From: Heliorestis acidaminivorans
GTDB lineage: Bacteria; Bacillota; Desulfitobacteriia; Heliobacteriales; Heliobacteriaceae
Assembly (NCBI RefSeq): GCF_008933955.1
Contig: NZ_WBXO01000009.1
Location: 50,239 to 114,238 of the forward strand
Length of the DNA stretch: 64,000 bases
Reading direction: 5' to 3'
The position numbers and the translations under genes are program-made. The notes beneath the pieces were generated by a model, which worked only from the letters and a program-made list of their open reading frames with translations, searched no databases and was not told the origin of the DNA. This document shows positions 8,366 to 17,028 of this stretch, piece by piece. Each line of letters opens with the position of its first letter. Within the stretch, counting starts at the first letter, position 1.

Positions 8366-9967
8366 ATGACAACTGCTGAAATGTCAACGTTAGCCCAAGA
8401 AGTCAATCGTCGTCGTACTTTTGCTATCATCTCTCACCCTGATGCAGGGAAAACGACTTTAACAGAAAAGTTACTGCTTTACGGAGGTGCTATCCGCTTA
8501 GCAGGTTCCGTAAAAGCAAGAAAATCTCAAAAGCATGCCCTCTCAGACTGGATGGAGATTGAAAAGCAAAGAGGCATCTCTGTAACCTCCAGTGTGTTGC
8601 AATTTGACTATGATGGCTTCCGTGTTAATATCCTTGATACACCAGGTCACCAGGACTTCAGTGAAGATACTTATCGTACTTTAATGGCAACAGATAGCGC
8701 CGTAATGGTTATTGACGTTGCCAAAGGCGTAGAAGACCAGACGAAAAAGCTTTTCCGCGTCTGTAAACAGCGAGGAATTCCTATCTTTACTTTCGTTAAT
8801 AAGCTTGATCGCTTTGGCAAAAGTCCCTTTGACTTAATGGAAGAGATCGAGAATGTTCTTGGCATCAGGGCTTATCCAATGAACTGGCCTATAGGAAATG
8901 ATGGCAATTACGTTGGTGTCTACAATCGAAAGTTAGCCCAAGTAGAACTTTTTGATACAGAAGGTGCTCATGGGCAGAAGATTATTCCATCACAAGTAGG
9001 CTCTGTTGATGATCCTGCTTTTGCAGAGCTTTTGGGAGAAGAAGCTTACAAAGCTTTACAAGAAGACATTGAGTTACTTGATCTAGCTGGTGATGTTTTT
9101 GATGAAGAGAAAGTAGCGGCTGGTGAATTAACGCCAATGTTTTTTGGTAGTGCTATTAGCAACTTTGGTGTACGTCCTTTTCTTGAAGAATTCTTGCAAC
9201 TAGCGCCGCCGCCCCTGTCCCGTAAAGGTGTCGAAAATGCTGTAGAACCTCATGACGAGCGTTTTTCAGCTTTCGTCTTTAAGATTCAAGCGAACATGAA
9301 CCCCACCCATCGGGATCGTATCGCATTTATTCGCATTTGTTCTGGCAAGTTCACCAAAGGGATGGCTGTTAAGCATTTAAGCACAGGAAAGACGATCAAG
9401 CTTGCTCAGCCAACGCAATTTATGGCTCAGGAGCGGACGATCATAGACGAAGCCTATTCTGGCGATATTATCGGTCTTTTTGATCCCGGTGTCTTCGGTA
9501 TTGGCGATAGTCTTTGTCAAGATGGTCTGACCTTCCAATTCGAAGATTTTCCTGTCTTCCCACCAGAACTTTTTGCACGCGTTCAAGCCAAAGATACTAT
9601 GAAGCGCAAGCAATTTAACAAAGGTATGACTCAGCTCACTCAAGAAGGAGCTGTACAAGTCTTTCGTCAACCTGAGATGGCCATTGAGTCTTACATTGTA
9701 GGAGCAGTAGGTTTGCTTCAGTTTGAAGTACTAGAGTATCGCTTGAAAAACGAATATGGTGTAGATATTGAAATGAACCATCTTGGATATAGCACTGCTC
9801 GCTGGATCGATGAAGGAGATCTTAAGAAAAGTATTAAAGGCATCGATAGTGCTATGATCGTAAGAGATATAAAAGATCGCCCCGTAATTCTTTTCCGTAA
9901 CGAATGGTCCTTCAACTGGGCCAAAGAGCAGAATCCGTCGGTGAATTTTATGATCGTGCCTAAGTAG
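8366..9967 (+). CDS. prfC: Peptide chain release factor 3
   Basis: The protein has 533 aa, the normal RF3 length. It is a GTPase that recycles RF1 and RF2 from ribosomes after termination. It has G1 SHPDAGKTTLTEKLL near residue 20, switch I QRGISVTSSV, G3 DTPGHQDFSEDT, and G4 NKLDR. A translation-factor beta barrel and the RF3 C-terminal domain follow. The start ATG has SD GGAGGAAG 8-9 nt upstream. It stands between the exporter operon and a membrane-protein gene and may be co-transcribed with the latter (12 nt gap). Confidence 0.97.
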   Translation: MTTAEMSTLAQEVNRRRTFAIISHPDAGKTTLTEKLLLYGGAIRLAGSVKARKSQKHALSDWMEIEKQRGISVTSSVLQFDYDGFRVNILDTPGHQDFSEDTYRTLMATDSAVMVIDVAKGVEDQTKKLFRVCKQRGIPIFTFVNKLDRFGKSPFDLMEEIENVLGIRAYPMNWPIGNDGNYVGVYNRKLAQVELFDTEGAHGQKIIPSQVGSVDDPAFAELLGEEAYKALQEDIELLDLAGDVFDEEKVAAGELTPMFFGSAISNFGVRPFLEEFLQLAPPPLSRKGVENAVEPHDERFSAFVFKIQANMNPTHRDRIAFIRICSGKFTKGMAVKHLSTGKTIKLAQPTQFMAQERTIIDEAYSGDIIGLFDPGVFGIGDSLCQDGLTFQFEDFPVFPPELFARVQAKDTMKRKQFNKGMTQLTQEGAVQVFRQPEMAIESYIVGAVGLLQFEVLEYRLKNEYGVDIEMNHLGYSTARWIDEGDLKKSIKGIDSAMIVRDIKDRPVILFRNEWSFNWAKEQNPSVNFMIVPK

Positions 9968-9979
9968 AGGAGGTCTGTC

Positions 9980-10684
9980 GTGCCAATCAAAAAACTTATC
10001 TATCTAGCTATTTTTCTTGGCACCGCCTTCTCAATCTGGCAAACAGAATGGGGAAAAACCTTTCTAACCATGTCGCTGACGACAGATATAGAAGCGCTTG
10101 CTACTTATCTTAATGAGCTAGGTTGGAAAGCCTGGTTAATTGCTATTTTTCTTTCAACGGTGCAAAACTTTATCGCCCTTATACCTAGTTTCTTTTTAAT
10201 TGGTGCCTTTGTTCACGTTTTTGGTTGGCAAACTGGTCTGCTTATTGCTTGGATTGGTGAAATAGTAGGTGCTGCTTTAGCTTTTGTATTTTTTCGCTAC
10301 TATGGTCGTTCCTATATGGCAAGCTTGTTAAGTAGACATAAGAAGCTGAATCAATTTGATCATTGGATTCGCGATAACGCTTTTTGGAGTATCTTACTCT
10401 TACGTTTAGCACCTTTTGTGCCTACTGGTGCTATCAATATAACAGCTTCTCTAAGCGGTGCTTCCTTTGTCGCTTTCATTGCCGCTACTGCGATAGGTAA
10501 AATTCCCATGGTGCTTTTTGATGGCTTGATCGGTCATGATATCTGGAACCCCCAGGAAAATGCTCTGCGCTTAGCTATTGTAACGGTTGTTATGATCGTC
10601 TTTGCTCTGCTAGTTCATCGATATCGAACCAAGTTCTATCAGGCAGAAGCAACATCTGCAGAGGAATCAAAAATGAACAGCTGA
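9980..10684 (+). CDS. VTT/SNARE-associated (TVP38/TMEM64, DedA-like) membrane protein
   Basis: The protein has 234 aa, with start GTG 9980 behind GAGGAGGT. Five to six hydrophobic segments are visible: N-terminal helix 4-22, about 52-75, 78-105, a re-entrant stretch around 135-160, and about 165-220. The segment RLAPFVPTGAINITASLSG matches the conserved VTT-domain motif (R-x-x-P-x-x-P...N...G). Family members are lipid scramblases or transporters and affect membrane homeostasis. The gene follows prfC by 12 nt and is followed by a strong terminator, so the two probably form one transcript. Confidence 0.87.
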   Translation: MPIKKLIYLAIFLGTAFSIWQTEWGKTFLTMSLTTDIEALATYLNELGWKAWLIAIFLSTVQNFIALIPSFFLIGAFVHVFGWQTGLLIAWIGEIVGAALAFVFFRYYGRSYMASLLSRHKKLNQFDHWIRDNAFWSILLLRLAPFVPTGAINITASLSGASFVAFIAATAIGKIPMVLFDGLIGHDIWNPQENALRLAIVTVVMIVFALLVHRYRTKFYQAEATSAEESKMNS

Positions 10685-10715
10685 ACGATAAATAGTCCAG
10701 ACACGCTTTGCTCAA

Positions 10716-10747
10716 TCGGTACTTGATCACAAGTACCGACTTTTTTT
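10716..10747 (+). terminator. Rho-independent terminator after the VTT protein gene
   Basis: A perfect 9-bp stem (tcggtactt with aagtaccga, 10716-10724 and 10731-10739) with a 6-nt loop is followed by a run of seven T. Confidence 0.93.
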
Positions 10748-10780
10748 GGATATAAAGAATTTGGGGTTTTATTCAAATTA

Positions 10781-10798
10781 ATTAGGTTAATTAGGTTA
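10781..10798. repeat. Tandem 9-bp repeat in the leader of the chemoreceptor gene
   Basis: Two exact copies of attaggtta stand side by side upstream of the chemoreceptor gene. The function is unknown; a regulator binding site is possible. Confidence 0.4.
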
Positions 10799-10922
10799 GC
10801 AAAAAGAAGTAAATTAGCAAGGAGAAATATTAAATAAGTCGAATATGTACGCTAAAGATCTATGTTGCATAAACAGCTTTCTATAGAAGACTTGATTTTA
10901 ATCAAAGATCGGAGTGGATAGA

Positions 10923-12938
10923 ATGAAAAGCCTATTTAGTGGCTTACAAGCAAAGTTGATCTTAGTGATTCTTGGCATACTTCTTGTGGCAACGACTATT
11001 TTTGCTCTCTTCTCCATCTACACAGCCAGCGATCGCTTTGAAAGGGTTTTCATAGAACGTATCGAAAAAAATCTTCTCGGTATGGAAGAGCTTTTGTCTA
11101 TGTATAAGACGCAGGCCTTAGCACAGAGTAACATCTTAGCCCAACATCCTCAAATTGTTGAAGGTGTGCAGAGAAATGACTTTAGCTATCTCTTGACAGT
11201 AACAGCGCCTTTAATGGAAATGGGTAAATTAGATTACCTTGTCATCACAGATCCTACTGGTCGTGTGATCATCAGAACTCATGAGCCTCAAAAGGTCCCA
11301 GCGCCTGATGATAATATTTCTAATCAGATTAATATTCAACAAGCTCTTGCTGGCAAAGCTTTTGTGGGCATTGAAGAAGGTAGAGTCGTTAGACTCTCTG
11401 TGCGTGCGGGAACGCCTATTTACAATGAGGCAGGTCAATTGATTGGTGCTCTTTCAACGGGCTATGTGGCCAGTGCTAATGGCATGGTAGACCAAGCTCA
11501 ACATATGTATGATGGCGTATTTAGTTTGTTTTTGGGAACAGAACGGGTAGCCACAACAACAGTTGATGAGAGCGGGAATCGGCAGATTGGGACAGAAGTA
11601 CGTAATGAAGAAATTGTACAAAGGGTGATACAAGAAGGTAGTCTTTTTGTTGGCATGAACCAATCTTTTGATCGCAATTTCATTACAGGATATATGCCTT
11701 TAGAAGGTGCTGATGGAACTACTATTGGCATGATTGGCACAGCCATCCCACGTGCGGAGATTCAAGCTATTGAAAGGGCACTAGCTACTCAAACAACCAT
11801 AGCGGCAGTTGTTATTTTTACTATAGCAGGATTCATTGGTTGGTTCTTCGCAGGTCGCATAGTTGCTCCTATTCAAGAACTTCAAAAACTAATGACAAAA
11901 GCTGGTGCGGGTGATTTAACTGTACAAGGTACAGTTCGCTCGAAAGACGAACTAGGTGAGTTAACTAGTTCCTTCAACGAAATGATTAGAAGTCAATCGC
12001 AAATCATTGCTATTGTTCGTCAAAGCTCCGATGAATTAGCAGCTGGATCAGAGGAAATGGCTGCTTCAGCCCAACAAGTAACCTCAGCAACACAAGAAGT
12101 AGTACGCAATATTCAAGATCTAACGGAAGATGCAGAACAAGGCAACCAAGCCGCTCTCAATGCTTCTGAAGTTCTCTTAGAGCTTTCATCGCTCATTCAG
12201 ATTGCCAAAAACGAGGCTATAGTTGCCGCAGAAAATGCTGTAGACTCCCTTACGGCAGCAGAAGTTGGCAAGACAACGGTAGAAGAAACAGTAAGTCGTA
12301 TGGTAACAATCAAGAAGAAAACGATAGAAACAGAAGAACAAATTGCTACGCTCGATCAATATTCCAAGCAAATTAGTATGATTACCGAAACAATTACTAA
12401 CATCGCTGGTCAGACTAATCTGCTAGCACTTAATGCCGCCATTGAAGCGGCTAGAGCAGGAGAAAACGGTCGAGGTTTTGCAGTTGTAGCTGATGAGATT
12501 CGCAAGCTAGCAGAACAGTCTAATCAAGGCGCTGAAGAAGTGTCAGCTCTTGTCAAAAAAGTAGAACAAAGCACTAGAAATGCTGTAGAGGCAACGCAAG
12601 AAAGTCGAGGAGAAGTTGAGAAAGGTGTTATTGTAGTCAACGAAGCAGGAGAGGCTCTGGAAAAAATAATGACTACAGTAAAAACAGCAGAAAAGGCAGT
12701 ACAAGACATTGTATCCTTAACAACAGAAGAAGTAGCTAGCTCTGATAAAATTGTCGCTTTAATTAACTCTGTTGCATCTACAATTGAAGGAACAGCCCAT
12801 AAAGCACAAGCAGTAGCCGCCGCTTCTGAAGAAACCTCGGCGGCTATGGATACTATTTCTGCGGCAACAGAAGAAGCAAGTGCCATGGCTTTAGAATTAA
12901 AGTCCTCAGTAGAACGCTTTAGTGTGAACAGCAAGTAA
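10923..12938 (+). CDS. Methyl-accepting chemotaxis protein with Cache-type sensor
   Basis: The protein has 671 aa. ATG 10923 is preferred over GTG 10914, which overlaps the SD GGAGTGG. It has a transmembrane helix at about residues 10-32, an extracellular sensor (about 35-285) with a Cache-like core, and a second helix at about 290-312. A HAMP domain follows (about 312-365), then a long signalling domain with the conserved hairpin tip AIEAARAGE...[13 protein letters not shown]. It relays ligand signals to CheA/CheW and so to the flagellar motor. A free-standing cheW is encoded at 22942. The ligand is not predictable. Confidence 0.95.
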   Translation: MKSLFSGLQAKLILVILGILLVATTIFALFSIYTASDRFERVFIERIEKNLLGMEELLSMYKTQALAQSNILAQHPQIVEGVQRNDFSYLLTVTAPLMEMGKLDYLVITDPTGRVIIRTHEPQKVPAPDDNISNQINIQQALAGKAFVGIEEGRVVRLSVRAGTPIYNEAGQLIGALSTGYVASANGMVDQAQHMYDGVFSLFLGTERVATTTVDESGNRQIGTEVRNEEIVQRVIQEGSLFVGMNQSFDRNFITGYMPLEGADGTTIGMIGTAIPRAEIQAIERALATQTTIAAVVIFTIAGFIGWFFAGRIVAPIQELQKLMTKAGAGDLTVQGTVRSKDELGELTSSFNEMIRSQSQIIAIVRQSSDELAAGSEEMAASAQQVTSATQEVVRNIQDLTEDAEQGNQAALNASEVLLELSSLIQIAKNEAIVAAENAVDSLTAAEVGKTTVEETVSRMVTIKKKTIETEEQIATLDQYSKQISMITETITNIAGQTNLLALNAAIEAARAGENGRGFAVVADEIRKLAEQSNQGAEEVSALVKKVEQSTRNAVEATQESRGEVEKGVIVVNEAGEALEKIMTTVKTAEKAVQDIVSLTTEEVASSDKIVALINSVASTIEGTAHKAQAVAAASEETSAAMDTISAATEEASAMALELKSSVERFSVNSK

Positions 12939-12965
12939 GTGTAAATAAAAAATAATAAGCATGAG

Positions 12966-13002
12966 CCTCCTTTTCTTAGGGAAAAATAAAAAGAAAAGGA
13001 GG
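12966..13002 (+). promoter_or_regulatory. Hairpin that sequesters a Shine-Dalgarno sequence
   Basis: A perfect 12-bp inverted repeat pairs cctccttttctt (12966-12977) with aagaaaaggagg (12991-13002) across a 13-nt loop. The right arm is the SD of the next small gene (TTG 13011). The hairpin may also work as the terminator of the chemoreceptor gene, since TTTTTT follows at 13007-13012. Confidence 0.65.
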
Positions 13003-13010
13003 TAACTTTT

Positions 13011-13217
13011 TTGCCAGAACATGAACAGCAAAATCCTTATGAGCAGGGAAAAAAAGGCAAGGAACTACAAAACCAGCTTAATAACGAGGGTAATGAGTTA
13101 ACGAATATTCCATCGGCAGTAGATCCGGAAAGCTTACAAGGTATTCCTGCCGCTCCTGGTATAGCAACTATTGAAGAACATGATACCTTGCCAGAGATCT
13201 CGAAAGATCCCCGCTAA
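13011..13217 (+). CDS. Small hydrophilic hypothetical protein
   Basis: The protein has 68 aa. TTG 13011 lies 8 nt after a very strong SD (AAAGGAGGT). It is highly polar, rich in Gln, Asn and Glu, with a Pro/Ala segment IPAAPGIA in the middle and no hydrophobic segment or cysteine. It is predicted to be largely disordered, and I do not recognise a family. The SD lies in a strong hairpin, suggesting controlled translation or coupling to events upstream. Confidence 0.6.
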   Translation: MPEHEQQNPYEQGKKGKELQNQLNNEGNELTNIPSAVDPESLQGIPAAPGIATIEEHDTLPEISKDPR

Positions 13218-13223
13218 AGTAAA

Positions 13224-13266
13224 AAGAAGAGTAGCTCAAGTATCTAGTACTAGAGCTACTCTTCTT
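13224..13266 (-). terminator. Terminator of cysK, probably bidirectional
   Basis: A perfect 14-bp stem (13224-13237 with 13253-13266) is followed on the minus strand by a T tract (the A run at 13221-13225). It separates the convergent small gene and cysK. Confidence 0.85.
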
Positions 13267-13290
13267 CTGATGCTGAGTAGGGCTTTCTGA

Positions 13291-14220
13291 TTAGGCTTCT
13301 GTAAATAAGACTGTGCTCAGATAACGCTCACCCGTGTCAGGGAGAACAGCAACAATACGTTTACCTGCGTTTTCTGGACGCTTTGCTAATTGAAGAGCGG
13401 CATAAGCAACAGCGCCAGCAGAAATACCAACGAGTAAACCTTCTTCTTTGGCCAGACGGCGACTTGTAATAAGGGCATGATCATCGAGAACAGGAATAAT
13501 CTCATCGACTACATCTAGATCGAGAACTGGTGGAAGAAAACCAGCACCAATTCCTTGAATCTTGTGTGGACCAGGCTTACCACCAGAAAGCACAGGAGAA
13601 GCGGCTGGTTCGACAGCAACAACCTTAATGTTACTGTTATACTTTTTCAAAGTCTTACCAGCACCCGTAACAGTACCACCTGTACCAACACCAGCAACAA
13701 AGATATCAACTTTACCTTCTGTATCTTTCCAGATCTCTTCGCCTGTAGTTACTTCATGAATAGCTGGGTTAGAAGGATTAGCAAACTGCTGGAGTAAAAT
13801 GGCATTCTCAGTCGTTTCAGCCAACTCTTCAGCTTTACGTACAGCACCTTTCATGCCTTCCGCACCAGGGGTCAAGACTAGCTCAGCACCATAAGCGCTT
13901 AATAAGTTTCTTCTCTCCATACTCATAGTTTCAGGCATAGTAAGAATGAGTCTATAACCTTTCACGGCCGCAATCATGGCTAGAGCAATACCAGTATTAC
14001 CACTAGTAGGTTCAATGATCAACGAACCTTCTTTTAACAAGCCTTTTTGCTCCGCATCGAGGATCATATTCAAACCGATACGATCTTTTACACTGCCACC
14101 AGGATTGAAAGATTCTAGCTTAGCAAGCACTTCAACATTCTCAGTCTCCACAATACGATTTAACCGTACCATCGGTGTTTTTCCAATTAGTTCGCTAACG
14201 TTTTGAGCAATCAAAGCCAT
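13291..14220 (-). CDS. cysK: Cysteine synthase A (O-acetylserine sulfhydrylase)
   Basis: The protein has 309 aa, typical for CysK. It makes cysteine from O-acetylserine and sulfide with PLP. It has the PLP lysine in [11 protein letters not shown], the phosphate/substrate loop TSGNTG, and GTGGT.TG for PLP phosphate binding. ATG 14220 is chosen; GTG 14232 is in frame but overlaps the SD AAGGAG. It lies back to back with the SAM-riboswitch-controlled metI/metC unit and near a sulfate importer, so cysteine and methionine synthesis are grouped. Its own promoter is visible at 14292-14320. Confidence 0.96.
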   Translation of the reverse strand: MALIAQNVSELIGKTPMVRLNRIVETENVEVLAKLESFNPGGSVKDRIGLNMILDAEQKGLLKEGSLIIEPTSGNTGIALAMIAAVKGYRLILTMPETMSMERRNLLSAYGAELVLTPGAEGMKGAVRKAEELAETTENAILLQQFANPSNPAIHEVTTGEEIWKDTEGKVDIFVAGVGTGGTVTGAGKTLKKYNSNIKVVAVEPAASPVLSGGKPGPHKIQGIGAGFLPPVLDLDVVDEIIPVLDDHALITSRRLAKEEGLLVGISAGAVAYAALQLAKRPENAGKRIVAVLPDTGERYLSTVLFTEA

Positions 14221-14291
14221 AGCAGAAGTCACTCCTTACTGTTTTTAATCCCTAGTAATCATATCGGATATTAACCATATCACTTAAGTTC

Positions 14292-14320
14292 ATCATAAAG
14301 GCAAGATCGACCTTTGTCAA
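14292..14320 (-). promoter_or_regulatory. Sigma-A-type promoter of cysK
   Basis: On the minus strand TTGACA (14320-14315), a 17-nt spacer and TATGAT (14297-14292) form a near-consensus promoter. The leader of about 70 nt holds the small palindrome ATATCCGATAT, a possible operator. Confidence 0.75.
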
Positions 14321-14379
14321 GCATAGCCTTTTATAAAATTTCTAGCTTTCTGTCGAAAATAGCCAACCCAAAAAAAGAC

Positions 14380-14408
14380 TTGACCTAAGGCGACAATACC
14401 TGTAATCT
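14380..14408 (+). promoter_or_regulatory. Promoter of the SAM-riboswitch transcript
   Basis: TTGACC (14380-14385), a 17-nt spacer and TAATCT (14403-14408) lie just upstream of the riboswitch aptamer. Confidence 0.6.
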
Positions 14409-14433
14409 TATATCGGAAAACTAAACATTAAGT

Positions 14434-14537
14434 TTCTTATCAAGAGCGGCGGAGGGACAGGCCCTGTGAAGCCCGGCAACCGGCGGTATTAACTGCAAGG
14501 TGCTAAATCCTGCAGGGAAAGTCCCTGGAAGATAAGG
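14434..14537 (+). promoter_or_regulatory. SAM-I (S-box) riboswitch aptamer
   Basis: The segment has the S-box landmarks in order: CTTATCAAGAG (P1 5' side), GGAGGGAC, GGCCC..TGAAGCCCGGCAACC, AAGGTGCTAAATCCTGCAGG, and closing GATAAGG (P1 3' side). A terminator follows at 14554-14585. Binding of S-adenosylmethionine should favour termination and switch off the downstream metI/metC genes. The aptamer core matches the class consensus closely. Confidence 0.96.
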
Positions 14538-14553
14538 CATAGTGCTTACTAGA

Positions 14554-14585
14554 AGTCTTCTCTTCAAAAAAAGGGAAGACTTTTT
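14554..14585 (+). terminator. SAM-riboswitch expression-platform terminator
   Basis: A stem of nine pairs (agtcttctc with gggaagact, one G-U) is followed by TTTTT. It lies 17 nt after the aptamer and 29 nt before the metI start. Confidence 0.9.
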
Positions 14586-14613
14586 ATTATGCAATAATAA
14601 GGAGGATGACGTC

Positions 14614-15747
14614 TTGCGTATAGAGACTTTGTTGGCTCAATTGGGAAATGGAAAAGATCATACAGGAGCTATTAGCTATCCTATCTACCCTTCTGCTACC
14701 TATCGTCATCCCGCTTTGGGTGAAAGTACTGGCTTTGACTACAGTCGTTCTGGAAATCCCACCCGTAAAGTTTTAGAAGAAGCTATTGCTCAGCTGGAAA
14801 AAGGCAAGCGAGGTCTAGCTTTTTCTTCGGGTATGGCCGCTATTGCCTCTTGCCTGTCCCTTTTTAAGCCTGGTGATCACCTTATCCTTTGTCAGGATCT
14901 ATATGGGGGAACTTACCGACTAGTAGAACAAGTTTATGGACCATTGGGCCTGACAGCTACTTATGTTGATACACGTTCTAGTCAAAAAATTAGAGAAGCG
15001 ATTAGGGAGAATACGAAAGCTATTCTGGTAGAAACTCCGACTAATCCGACGATGCATATTACAGACTTGAAAGAGATGCATCAGATTTGCAAGGATCATG
15101 ACTTACTCATGATTGTCGATAATACTTTTATGAGTCCTTATTTGCAACGGCCTATTGAAGTAGGTGCTCATATCGTTATTCATAGCGGTACGAAATACTT
15201 AGGTGGTCACAACGATGTGGTAGCAGGACTTGTTGTAACAGCAACGGAAGAGCTAGGTGAGAAGCTATATTTTTATCAAAATGCTATAGGTGCAGTGTTA
15301 GGTCCCTTTGATGCTTGGTTACTGTTACGAGGCATGAAAAGCCTAGCGTTACGGATGGAACAAAGTCAAGCTTCTGCTCAAGCGCTGGCTCAATGGTTAC
15401 AAGAACATAAAGAAGTAGAGCAAGTTTATTACCTTGGCTTACCTGAGCACCCTGGTCGAGAAGTTCATTTTGCTCAGGCTAGCGGGGCAGGAGCTATGGT
15501 TTCTTTTGCTCTTCGTAAGGAAGAGCAAGTTGAACAAGTTCTCTCTCGTGTACAATTAATCTCTTTTGCTGAAAGTTTAGGTGGAGTAGAATCTCTAATT
15601 ACTTTCCCAGCCAAACAAACGCATGGTGATATTCCCGAAGAATTACGTTTACTAACTGGCGTTACGTCTACTCTCTTGCGCCTTTCCGTAGGCATTGAAA
15701 ACGTAGAAGATTTAATCGCAGACCTTGATCAAGCTTTACGGGATTAA
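14614..15747 (+). CDS. metI: Cystathionine gamma-synthase / O-acetylhomoserine sulfhydrylase (MetI-like)
   Basis: The protein has 377 aa. TTG 14614 is chosen for its AAGGAGG at 14599-14605; the longer frame would begin inside the terminator region. It is a Cys/Met-metabolism PLP enzyme: YSRSGNPTR near residue 45, SSGMAAI, DLYGGTYRL, VDNTF, and the PLP lysine in HSGTKYLGGHND. The C-terminal FAESLGGVESLI motif is also present. It resembles Bacillus MetI, which joins O-acetylhomoserine with cysteine (or sulfide). Placement behind a SAM riboswitch and before a metC-like gene supports methionine synthesis. Confidence 0.9.
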   Translation: MRIETLLAQLGNGKDHTGAISYPIYPSATYRHPALGESTGFDYSRSGNPTRKVLEEAIAQLEKGKRGLAFSSGMAAIASCLSLFKPGDHLILCQDLYGGTYRLVEQVYGPLGLTATYVDTRSSQKIREAIRENTKAILVETPTNPTMHITDLKEMHQICKDHDLLMIVDNTFMSPYLQRPIEVGAHIVIHSGTKYLGGHNDVVAGLVVTATEELGEKLYFYQNAIGAVLGPFDAWLLLRGMKSLALRMEQSQASAQALAQWLQEHKEVEQVYYLGLPEHPGREVHFAQASGAGAMVSFALRKEEQVEQVLSRVQLISFAESLGGVESLITFPAKQTHGDIPEELRLLTGVTSTLLRLSVGIENVEDLIADLDQALRD

Positions 15748-15791
15748 GGAAAAACTAAAGCCTGATTAACACAAAAGGGTAGGTAAGAAGA

Positions 15792-16931
15792 ATGAAAAAA
15801 GCAACACAGGTTATCCATACAGGGATTGAACCGGAAAAGCATACTGGCGCTTCAAGCGTACCAATCTTCATGGGTTCAACATTTCATCAAACAGATATTG
15901 ACGAAATACCAGCTTATGAATACTCTAGGTCAGGCAACCCAACTAGAGAAGCTCTAGAAACTGCACTGGCTAAGTTAGAAGGTGGTACTAGAGCTTTTGC
16001 CCTTGCCTCTGGCATGGCCGCTATGACAACAGCTATGGCCCTATTCGGTGCTGGCGATCATGTTATCGCTTCCCGCGATATATATGGTGGTACTTATCGA
16101 TTGCTTAGTAAAGTGTGGACTCAATTTGGTGTGGAAACGACTTTTGTCGATACTACAGACCTAGAAGCTATAAAAGAAGCAGGACAGCCTAACACTAAAG
16201 GGTTAATTCTTGAATCGCCTTCTAATCCCACCTTGGCTATTACAGATATTAAAGGTGCTGTAGCTATTGCCAAAGAAAATAATTGGCTTACGCTAATTGA
16301 CAATACTTTTATGACACCCTATCTACAGCAACCTTTAGAGTTAGGTGTTGACGTCGTAGTCCACAGTGCCACTAAGTTTTTGGGCGGCCATAGTGATCTC
16401 GTAGCAGGTGCTGTTGTTGTAAAAGATAAAAATCTGGGCAAAAAACTTTCCTTCTATCAAAACGCTTTCGGTGCTATTCTAAGTCCTCATGACAGTTGGC
16501 TTTTAATAAGAGGCCTCAAAACTTTAGCTGTTCGCATGGAAGCTTCTCAAAAAAGTGCAGAAATAATTGCTTCTTACTTAGCTAAGCAAAAAGGGATTGA
16601 AAAAGTCTACTATCCTGGCTTAGTTAGTCACAAAGGCTATGACCTACAGCTCCAACAAGCAGAAGGAGCGGGCGCCGTACTCTCTTTTGATCTAGGTAAT
16701 CGAGAAAAAGTGAAAAAGTTTCTTCAAAAAACTAAGTTACCTCTCGTGGCTGTCAGCCTTGGTGGCGTAGAGTCGATCTTATCTTATCCAACCACCATGT
16801 CCCACGGTGCTATGGAGCCAGAAGAACGTCTTATCCGAGGCATTGGCCCAGGTCTAATCCGACTTTCAGTAGGTTTAGAAGACCCTGACGATCTAATTGA
16901 TGATCTACATCAAGCTTTAGAAGACTTATAA
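15792..16931 (+). CDS. metC: Cystathionine beta-lyase (MetC-like)
   Basis: The protein has 379 aa, a second Cys/Met PLP enzyme paralogous to the preceding gene. Motifs include YSRSGNPTREALE, ASGMAAM, DIYGGTYRL, DNTF and the PLP lysine in HSATKFLGGHSDLVAG. C-terminal SLGGVESI is seen. As the second gene after metI it most likely cleaves cystathionine to homocysteine. Cystathionine gamma-lyase or methionine gamma-lyase activity cannot be excluded from sequence. The gene has its own SD (AGGTAAGAAG region) and a very strong terminator behind it. Confidence 0.88.
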   Translation: MKKATQVIHTGIEPEKHTGASSVPIFMGSTFHQTDIDEIPAYEYSRSGNPTREALETALAKLEGGTRAFALASGMAAMTTAMALFGAGDHVIASRDIYGGTYRLLSKVWTQFGVETTFVDTTDLEAIKEAGQPNTKGLILESPSNPTLAITDIKGAVAIAKENNWLTLIDNTFMTPYLQQPLELGVDVVVHSATKFLGGHSDLVAGAVVVKDKNLGKKLSFYQNAFGAILSPHDSWLLIRGLKTLAVRMEASQKSAEIIASYLAKQKGIEKVYYPGLVSHKGYDLQLQQAEGAGAVLSFDLGNREKVKKFLQKTKLPLVAVSLGGVESILSYPTTMSHGAMEPEERLIRGIGPGLIRLSVGLEDPDDLIDDLHQALEDL

Positions 16932-16940
16932 TCATAAAGG

Positions 16941-16996
16941 AACCCCCCGCTGGTCTTGCGCATAATTTAAAGACCAACGCGGGGGTTTTTTTATGG
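16941..16996 (+). terminator. Terminator of the metI-metC operon
   Basis: A long stem (ccccccgc...tggtctt with aagacca...cgcggggg, one bulge) is followed by seven or more T. Confidence 0.95.
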
Positions 16997-17028
16997 CTTC
17001 CTAAGAGCCCGTTAGCGAGGTGAAGAGA

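Noticed and set aside
14542..14613. Upstream extension of metI
   Set aside because: It lies in the riboswitch terminator region and has no ribosome binding site; TTG 14614 has a strong one.
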